A DNA stretch of 64,000 nt from the NCBI RefSeq assembly GCF_027579695.1, contig NC_083582.1, positions 36,031,964 to 36,095,963 on the forward strand, written 5' to 3'. Origin of the DNA: Neoarius graeffei (Eukaryota; Chordata; Actinopteri; Siluriformes; Ariidae). Below the pieces are notes generated by a model, which saw only the letters and a program-made list of their open reading frames with translations, made no database searches and had not been told where the DNA came from. Positions 40,001 through 49,361 of the stretch are shown here, one piece after another. How positions within the stretch are numbered: position 1 is the first letter of the stretch; each line of letters begins with the position of its first letter. The translations under genes and the position numbers were made by a program.

Positions 40001-43000
40001 GCCCCGGTGCTCGGCTTAGGTTTCACTTTGCAGTGGCTGTGTCAAGACGCGTTATGCTTTGCAATAAAAAAAACATTGGTACAAAGCAAGCCCATTCACA
40101 TTTTTATGCTGATAAGAGAATTACAATGGTTTTTCATGTGACAAAAATGTGTGATTAAATTGCGATTAATCGCGAGTTAACTATGACAGTCGCGACATTA
40201 ATCGCGATTAAATATTTTAATCGCTTGACAGCACTAATTTGTACACAAACTTATATATGTCTTATATATCAACTAAGCACCTTTACTATTTGAATATGAT
40301 TAATAACATAATACCCACTCCTGTGTCACTTCTGTGTCTTCGTTTTGTTTCCTTATTTTCGTCCAAAGGTCTTTCAACGTGACCACGCGTTTTGACATTA
40401 TGTTTGGATGAGATAGAATGATATGCCATGTGCTTTTGGGTATGTTTAAAACACTTCACACGATTGGCTGAGATACACTGTCTTCCGGTTCAGTGACCAA
40501 TGATATAATAGTTCACAAAACTGTTTTACCCGCTAAATAAACCATTCGGAATACTTCGGTCCTTTCCGATATTTTCCGATTGGTGTGTAAACAACGCTGT
40601 ATTTACCGCAGTGCTTGCTAGCTGGTGCTGACAAATTGATACGCACAAGATTCAGTAAAACGCGACTACATGCTCTCTACTTATAAATGCGCGACAAAAT
40701 GAATAGATACGCGATATCACTCTCGCGCCCAAAAAGTGGATGTGCGACAGATAAAAAGCGCGTATTACGCGCCCCAGATTAGGCTCTGGGCCAGTCTACG
40801 GCTCGAAAATCAGCACGTCACACGCGCGCCCTCTGTGCGTTTCTTGCACGTAGACCGGCCGTAGGAGCACGTACGGCCAGTTGTGACCTAGGCTTAACAG
40901 AGAAGATGGGTAGGTAATAGGGCTGTAACGATACACCCAACTCACGATTCGATTCGTATCGCGATTTTTGACCCACGATTCGATACACCCACGATTTTTT
41001 TTTAAATGTTTTTTTAAAGTAGTAAATTTGACTTATTAACATTTACTTACTTACATTAACTATTTAATAACAAATAATTCAGACCACTGCAGAGAATGAG
41101 TAATATGTATGCAAAAATGAACAAATGTATATCCAAAGATTGTTTTATTTCTCAAAATAATACTGTTGAGCCGGAAGCTCTGTTTTTTTTCGGTTCTGAA
41201 AAAGTCATTTTTCCAAATCGTGTAAATCCATTAAGATTTTTTTTTGGGGGGGGGTGGCTCTCTCACTGTCTCACTCTCATAGGACCAATGATTTTCTGTG
41301 ATCGCGGAAAACAGATGGAAATTATGGAATTTTTATGGTGAAACATTGCTCGCGTGTCAAAGTGTAACTGCCGCAGAAGGCTTCCGCCCAAGCAGACATG
41401 CCTTCAGTGTTGCCAGATATTGCTAACGTTTTCCACCCCAAAATATGTTCAAAACCAGCCAAAAAGCACCTAAACCTGCCCAATCTGGCAACACTGCATG
41501 CCTTTCCGGTCAAGTGATTGTGATTGGCTTGTGGCACACCTAGCCAGCCAATGAGCTGCTTGTTTACAGATTCGCTCCCCGCGTCGCAACCAGAATGGCG
41601 ACCGCTTAAAAGAAATGAATGCTCTGCCAGTGGCGAGTGTGGATGTTGCGTGACTCGCAGAAGATTGTCGCAGGTCGGCGAAAAAACGACTTACTAATAG
41701 ATATTAAAAAAAAAAGTAATTTAAGTAAGTTTAAAATGTAATTTAAATAAAAAAGTATTCATAAATTGAAGTTTGGAAGCACCTCTGTTTTTGGGCTGAG
41801 GAGAAGTTTGAAAGGGTGTACCGCGCTTCTGCCTTCTTGTATCGCGACACGGATCGTGGCTCTGCGTATCGCGATTTCGATACGCATATTGTTACAGCCC
41901 TAGTAGGTAAGCACAGGTGGTATCAATACTCCAGGTATCGGTCCCAAGATAACATAATAAACTCAAAAGAACACAAAGTATGTGTGCGGCCAGGGCTTTT
42001 ACAGGCTTCCAAAACAGTGTAGGTTCTGACCCCCCCCCCCCCCCCCCCCCACAACAAGACAGCTGCCAAAGAACATAGCAGCAAGCTCTTCAAAACTCCC
42101 ATTATCCACCTAACAGAATTCTTCCTGTAGTACCATCTTCAGCTCCCGCATTATTATTCAGAACATAAACTACACTCCTATGTCAACAGCTCTTTTTAAG
42201 AACACAACCCTACAGGAGGAAAAGCAGCGCCCCAATGGGTCTCATATGTGGCCTTGAATAATGTACAGAAGACTACACACATAAATGGTTACTTTAAAAA
42301 AAAAATACCAGTGAACTTAGTGTTATTCCTACCACGATAGAATAGTCTGTTAAGTTTAAAGAAGAGGAAAATACTCACACCGCCGCTGCTTTAGTTGTCA
42401 TGGTAACCTTGACTCTGACGGCGGAGGCGGAAGGACCTCGCCGCCAGAGATAAGGGGAAAAACAAAGTATGACAGCGGCCAAACAAAGTAGTTAAGAACC
42501 ACAATAATCCGTCAGCCACAGTCACTAAGCAGTCCTTTATGATGTGCGCGAAACACTTGGGAGGCCGTCGACATACAGTGGTGCTTGAAAGTTTGTGAAC
42601 CCTTTAGAATTTTCTATATTTCTGCATAAATATGACCTAAAACATCATCAGATTTTCACACAAGTCCTAAAAGTAGATAAAGAGAACCCAGTTAAACAAA
42701 TGGAGACAAAAATATTATACTTGGTCATTTATTTATTGAGGAAAACGATCCAATATTACATATCTGTGAATGGCAAAAGTATGTGAACCTTTGCTTTCAG
42801 TATCTGGTGTGACCCTCTTGTGCAGCAATAACTGCAACTAAACGTTTCCGGTAACTGTTGATCAGTCCTGCACACCGACTTGAAGGAATTTTAGCCCATT
42901 CCTCCGTACAGAACAGCTTCAACTCTGGGATGTTGGTAGGTTTCCTTACATGAACTGCTCGCTTCAGGTCCTTCCACAACATTTCGATTGGATTAAGGTC

Positions 43001-46000
43001 AGGACTTTGACTTGGCCATTCCAAAACATTAACTTTATTCTTCTTTAACCATTCTTTGGTAGAACGACTTGTGTGCTTAGGGTCGTTGTCTTGCTGCATG
43101 ACCCACCTGCTCTTGAGACTCAGTTCATGGACAGATGTCCTGACATTTTCCTTTAGAATTCACTTTCATAATTCAGAATTCATTGTTCCATCAATGATGG
43201 CAAGCCGTCCTGGCCCAGATGCAGCAAAACAGGCCCAAACCATGATACTACCACCACCATGTTTCACAGATGGGATAAGGTTCTTATGCTCTAATGCAGT
43301 GTTTTCCTTTCTCCAAACATAACGCTTCTCATTTAAACCAAAAAGTTCTATTCTGGTCTCATCTGTCCACAAAACATTTTTCCAATAGCCTTCTGGCTTG
43401 TCCACGTGATCTTTAGCAAACTGCAGATGAGCAGCAATGTTCTTTTTGGAGAGCAGTGGCTTTCTCCTTGCAACCCTGCCATGCACACCATTGTTGTTCA
43501 GTCTTCTCCTGATGGTGGACTCATGAACATTAACATTAGCCAATGTGAGAGAGGCCTTCAGTTGCTTAGAATTTACCTTGGGGTCCTTTGTGACCTTGCC
43601 GACTATTACACGCCTTGCTCTTGGAGTGATCTTTGTTGGTCGACCACTCCTGGGGAGGGTAACAATGGTCTTGAATTTCCTCCATTTGTACACAATCTGT
43701 CTGACTGTCGATTGGTGGAGTCCAAACTCTTTAGAGATGGTTTTGTAACCTTTTCCAGCCTGATGAGGATCAACAACGCTTTTTCTGAGGTCCTCAGAGA
43801 TCTCCTATGTTCGTGCCATGATACACTTCCACAAACATGTGCTGTGAAGAACAGACTTTGATAGATCCCTGTTCTTTAAATAAAACAGGGTGCCCACTCA
43901 CACCTGATTGTCATCCCATTGATTGAAAATACCTGACTCTAATTTCACCTTCAAATTAACTGCTAATCCTCGAGGTTCACATACTTCTGCCACTCACAGA
44001 TGTGTAATATTGGATCATTTTCCTCAATAAATAAATGACCAAGTAGAATACTGTTGTCTCATTTGTTTAACTGGGTTCTCTTTATCTACTTTTAGGACTT
44101 GGGTGAAAATCTGATGATGTTTTAGGCCATATTTATGCAAAAATATAGAAAATTCTAAAGGGTTCACAAACTTTCAAGCACCACTGTATCTCCGTGCCTC
44201 ATCCGCCGATCGCAGCCACTTCCTCTCCCCGCTGGAAAGTGTGATACGGAGCCGAGCGGGGTACAGTAGTGAGGGCTTGAGTCCTCGGTTGTAAAGCTCC
44301 GTCATTACTTCCCTGTATTCGGCACGCTGGCTCAAAACTTCTGGGCAGTAATCCTCCACAATACGGATCTGCTGGCCGCGGTAGTCCAGTTTCCCCCTCT
44401 GTCTAGCCTCACGAATCAGAAGATCTTCTATCTGGTAACGGTGAAACCGAAGAATGACCGGCCGCGGTCTCTGTCCCGGGGCCGGTTTGGGTGCCAGTGA
44501 ACGGTGGGCTCTATCGATCTCCGGCAGGGAGGAAAGCATCTCCTTCCCAAAAACCTCACACAGCAGATCAGAGAAGAATTCCGTGGGTCGCCCTCCTTCA
44601 GTAGTCTCCGCTAGGCCAAGGATGCGTAGGTTTTGCCGTCTGTTCCGTCCTTCCAGATCGACGACTTGAGTGGTTAGCTTGGAGTTGCTTTCACGGAGGC
44701 TGGAGCAGACATTTTCCAGCTCACTGACGTGCTGGCTTAGGTCCTCAGAAACAAGCTTGAGTGAACTCAGACGCTGGCCATGTTCTTCTACAGTGGACCG
44801 AACTTGGTCGAATTTCGTTTCCAGCAAGCTGAAAGAGGACCTGAAGTCTGTAGCTAATGCCTCGCGGTGCTGGTTCAGTAGTGTCGAGAGAGCCTCCATC
44901 GTTAAGCTAGTCGACAAATCGTCCTTTTTTCCGCCTTTGCCACTCTTTGAAGCCATTTTAAAGTAGGTGCGAGTGAAATAAAATCTCATCTCATCTCATT
45001 ATCTGTAGCCGCTTTATCCTGTTCTACAGGGTCGCAGGCAAGCTGGAGCCTATCCCAGCTGACTACGGGCGAAAGGCGGGGTACACCCTGGACAAGTCGC
45101 CAGGTCATCACAGGGCTGACACATAGACACAGACAACCATTCACACTCACATTCACACCTACGGTCAATTTAGAGTCACCAGTTAACCTAACCTGCATGT
45201 CTTTGGACTGTGGGGGAAACCGGAGCACCCGGAGGAAACCCACGCGGACACGGGGAAAACATGCAAACTCCACACAGAAAGGCCCTCGCCGGCCACGGGG
45301 CTCGAACCCGGACCTTCTTGCTGTGAGGGGACAGCGCTAACCACTACACCACCGTGCCGCCTGTGAAATAAAATAATTGCGCAAATTCTTCAATAGCCTA
45401 GGTCACAACCGGACGTACGATTTTTTGGCCGTGCGATTTTTGGCGTTTCCCAAATCGCTGCGGTTTTTTTTGTTCGTGGAGAAAGACGCACGTTGGCCGT
45501 AAGTTTGTCTTGCAACCTGAAAAAAACGTAAGCGCCCGTACAGTTTGTTTGACATGACAAAGAACCTCTGCGGCCGGTCTATGGCTCGAAAATCAGCACA
45601 TCACACACGCGCCCTCCGTGCGTTTCTTGCGTTTTTTGCACGTAGACCGGCTGTAGGAGCACGTACAGCCGGTTGTGACCGAGGCAAATACTTTGGTTGT
45701 GAAATAAATGGTTGAAGGAGTGAAAAAGTTTGAAACGAGCAGGAGCACGTGTATGTTGCGTCTATTCCATGCGGCTGCCACAGGAACCCTGAAATAATTT
45801 TTTTAAAAATGATTACAACTTACATCATCTCGTTGAAGTTTTTCTAAAATTCCGTCGTCATCGTCCTCTGGAACTTTCCTCTCCTTTTTAATACTCCTCG
45901 TAACAACTGAAGGATCATAGTCGCTGAGATTTGTGGTCCCCCAACTTCCTGCAAAATAAAAGTGCCACTGCTACCATCACGGAGTACTATTCCTGCACTC

Positions 46001-49000
46001 TTGATTGATTTTGGTGTGAAATAATTTGCATGCTTTACCTGTTTTCCTGAAGGTGTCTGCAGGACCCTGCTCAAAAATAGAGTGTGACTGAATAGTCTGA
46101 GGTCTCTCTCTGCGCCTGCGCTCTCTCTGCCGGTCTTCCCTTTCTCTTCTCTCCTTCTTCGGCGTGGTACGAGGCTCCTCTTTTAACCTGCATGAAACGA
46201 AAGGGCTCAGTTGGCTGAACACTGAATATGTTAAATATGGCTGACTAGAGCTGCGAAGGGGTGGAAAGTTTCCGGGAATTTTGAAGGGCCTGGGAATATT
46301 GGGAATTTTCGGGAATTTTCAATTTTGGCATTTATTAAGTTTTAAACATTTTAAAACATTTCATCACCCAGAAAAACTAATTAAAACCCATGTTAGGCCT
46401 TTCTTTCAATTATGTACTGTTTTGTGCTAATTAAGGACATATTGCTAAAGACCAATTAATAAAAGGCTTTTAGTTTTTCAATATTAATATTATATTCAGA
46501 TTTTTCAGTGAAAAATTATTCTTCTCAATCTCAATTAGGGATTTTTCTTCAAATAAAGCATCTTGCCATTCTTACATTTTGTGGGAAATTCCAAGACGCT
46601 AAATATAATAACATTTAATATAACAACAGTACCCTTCGGTAAGAATTGACTGGAAATCTCACTCATCTGCATAACAAGTAGTGATTTCTAAAAATCTTGC
46701 AAAAACTCAATTTTGACCATTTTTATTACAAAATTTTACAAAACTTGACTTGTCTACAGATTTAATCACAAAGGTATCACATCATAAAATAACAGGGATT
46801 ATTTATTTCGCGATGTGGTTTCCATCAAATCCTGCACTCTGATTGGCTGGTGAGCGGGTCCGTATCCTATGATACGGACCCCAGTTACAGACCCCGGTTA
46901 TGGACCTCTGGCAACTCGCTCATTCACAACAACAAATATAGTAGAGCAATTCCAGCGTTATGGACGGGACACTTGAACTCAAAATGACAACAAATGACCC
47001 AGTGCATGTTTTATTGTCTCCCAGTATTTAAACAGGTGTTGCATATTTTAAGGCTGTACCATACTGGAGAAGTGATAGAACAAGAACAATTCCCATAGTA
47101 CATCTAGGGCATGCCAGAAAACGCCAATAAAAGATGCGTTATGGATGTGACAGAAAAAGTATCACTTTTCTTGGGTGACTGTACATTTTTATCAAACTCT
47201 GTGAAATTGTAAACCTAATGTCGAAATGGAGATATCCGTTTGATAGAGGGGTCCAAGGTGAATATTAAAAAATCTTTGTTTAAAATATTTTGTATTTCAT
47301 GCAGATTTTCGGAAGGAAAAGTCAGCGTTATGGATGTGACGAAATTCCGTTATGGATGTGACGCGTCTGAAATAGACATGGCATATGTTTAAAAAATCAG
47401 CATTAACCACCATAACCCTTTGAAAAACTCTCTAAATATCAGCTAAAACTATCAAAGTTCTTAAATAATATTTAGGATGGCTATTGTTTTGCTGTTTTGT
47501 GGATTTTAGCATACATTTCTGTGGCTTGTGCCAATAATATAGAATTGCACATGATCAAAGTTGATTTTAGCTTGGGTTTTACATTATAAGAAAGAAAGAC
47601 TGACAGTGACACATTAGGTTGGTTACAAATTGGTTCAGCTTATTCACATCTGTAAAATACAGGCCTAGGTGATATCTCTGGGAGTGGTTTTGATGTATTA
47701 CATGTTGCTTTATTTTTGCATGGTGAGGTTGATATTTACATGGAATTGCCCAGTAGCATTTTTTGTCAACATTTCTCTTTTTTTTATAAGATTTATTTAT
47801 AAGATTATCAAAAATCATATAAATTTTTGCCAGCATTTCTCAGGAGAATAGCATTAATTTTACAGCATGGATAGCGATAACGACAGTGTTCACAGCGAAA
47901 GCGAGTTTTACTACCCTGAGGAAGAAGAAATAAAAGAAAACATTTCAGGAGAAAGCTAAAAACCTCTAACTTGCTAACGCTGAGCAAAAACATGGCTGAA
48001 TCCTGAATGACTCAATTTTGTATAAATAGGGGACTACATAGATGGCAAAATGTAGTTTTTTTTCCTGCCATGGAAGTGCACTTGTATACCGAGGAGGAAG
48101 CCATTTGCATTACAGCCGTGAATGAGGATTCAAAGTGGCGTTTCGGCTTGGGTTTCCCTTTCGGGTGCTCTCGTTTTCTGTTAGAATTTGATAAAGAAAA
48201 AAATAAATCTATTATTTACCAGCTTAAGGTCGGTCCGTATGGTGAAATACCGTGACCTCGGCCCAGAGGGCCTCGCTCAGTACTTTCAAGACCTCGGTCA
48301 CGGTATTTCACGATATGGGCCTCCCACAGTGTGCGAAATACCCATCGATATTCGGGGGGTCCCCATCTCCGAATTTCTGCGCAAAAAATTTTTTCTTCAA
48401 TGCAAAGTTGTAGGCCTATATTACAGTGCAGACGCAATAACAAATGCTACCTATCTGGCGCGTTTACAAAAGCGACTGAATAAATGATAAAGGTTTCGTC
48501 ACGCAACCGGTGCACCTGAAAGCCTGCAGTGTGACCAATTGTATGACACTATTTAACCATCCATTTAGCGATTACGATCATTTAGAAAGATACGTCTTTG
48601 TGCAAATACAAACTCAAGGTGAAAAAAAAAAAACACCACAGTGGATGCTACAGACAGCCTACAACAAGCCACACAGCACCACGGCGGGTGCGCTCTTTCT
48701 CTCTCCTCTCTCTCTCTCTCTCGCGCACACACACACACTCACGCACACACACAGGCCAACGCACACACATAGGCCAATGCACAACCACCCCACTTCAACT
48801 ACAAGGCTAAGCTGCTTCAACCAACCACAAGGCCCACAATCAGATCTATCACAGTTCAGTCACTGCAAAGATTGAAAATTAGCCTCTTACCTTAAGTTAG
48901 AATAGACCAAATATGCCTTGGCTCAACTTCTTGCTTTCGCTTGCTAGCCATTTTCAATACGGTACTCAACTCAACTCTATTACCTCTATCGTCTGTTTGG

Positions 49001-49296
49001 CGTGTGCACCTCAGCGCATGGCTAATTTACATACGGGCACTAGACAGCTGGCTCGCTTGGCCAGTGATTGAATTCTGAATAGGCCTATGGCATTGTGAGC
49101 TTAGAAAACATTTTAATGACCATTAGTAACAATAATATGTACTATTATAATTTTATTTTATTTATTTTAATGAAATTTGAGACCCCCCCACAATTTAGCA
49201 TTTGAGGCTTTCAGGGGGTCTCATGGGTTAATTGGGAGGGTCGGACCCCCCCGCACCCCCCCATATTTCGCACTCTGGCCTCCCAGCTGGTAAATA

Positions 49297-49361
<65 letters not shown>

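Larger units (their letters stand above)
36780..40788. mobile_element. 4.0-kb element, 13-bp inverted ends, 5-bp target duplication, superfamily unknown
   Basis: CAGAGCCTAATCT and AGATTAGGCTCTG are perfect inverted ends. GGCCA flanks both (36775-36779, 40789-40793). The intact sister MITE at 45393 confirms that the 4 kb is an insertion. Its own sequence (outer parts 36793-37030 and 40245-40788) has no coding frame that I recognise. Three further elements are nested inside. Confidence 0.8.
36597..40894. mobile_element. MITE with CCTAGGTCACAACCGG ends, split by a 4-kb element
   Basis: AAGCCTAGGTCACAACC at the left and GTTGTGACCTAGGCTT at the right, with TAA on both sides (36594-36596, 40895-40897). 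Uninterrupted relative at 45393-45690 shows that its own length is about 300 bp. Confidence 0.82.
42537..44956 (-). pseudogene. L1 ORF1 (RNA-binding chaperone), split by a Tc1 element
   Basis: ATG at 44956 ([16 protein letters not shown]). The frame is open to the Tc1 insertion at 44187 and resumes at 42573 with [11 protein letters not shown] and a stop at 42539-42537, a total of 268 codons. A coiled coil (residues about 35-105) is followed by the RRM-like part ([25 protein letters not shown]) and the C-terminal domain ([26 protein letters not shown]). LINE-1 ORF1p trimerises and coats the LINE RNA. Apart from the Tc1 insertion no stop is seen. Confidence 0.88.
34985..45788 (-). mobile_element. 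L1-clade LINE filling polr3d intron 4, broken by many insertions
   Basis: The 16-bp duplication CTGAAATAATTTTTTT is at 34969-34984 and 45789-45804. The T tract at 34981-34985 is the poly(A) tail on this orientation, and CAATAAAAAT just inside is a poly(A) signal. From the 5' end (45788): leader, ORF1 at 44956-42537, linker, start of ORF2 at 36587-36090, then 3' UTR at about 35091-34985. The rest of ORF2, including reverse transcriptase, is absent. Younger DNA transposons, a SINE and a Tc1 element lie inside. Confidence 0.8.

Noticed and set aside
42537..44956. Endogenous retrovirus or LTR element
   Set aside because: The coiled-coil protein and endonuclease pair, the poly(A) tail and the absence of LTRs, gag or protease motifs fit an L1 LINE.
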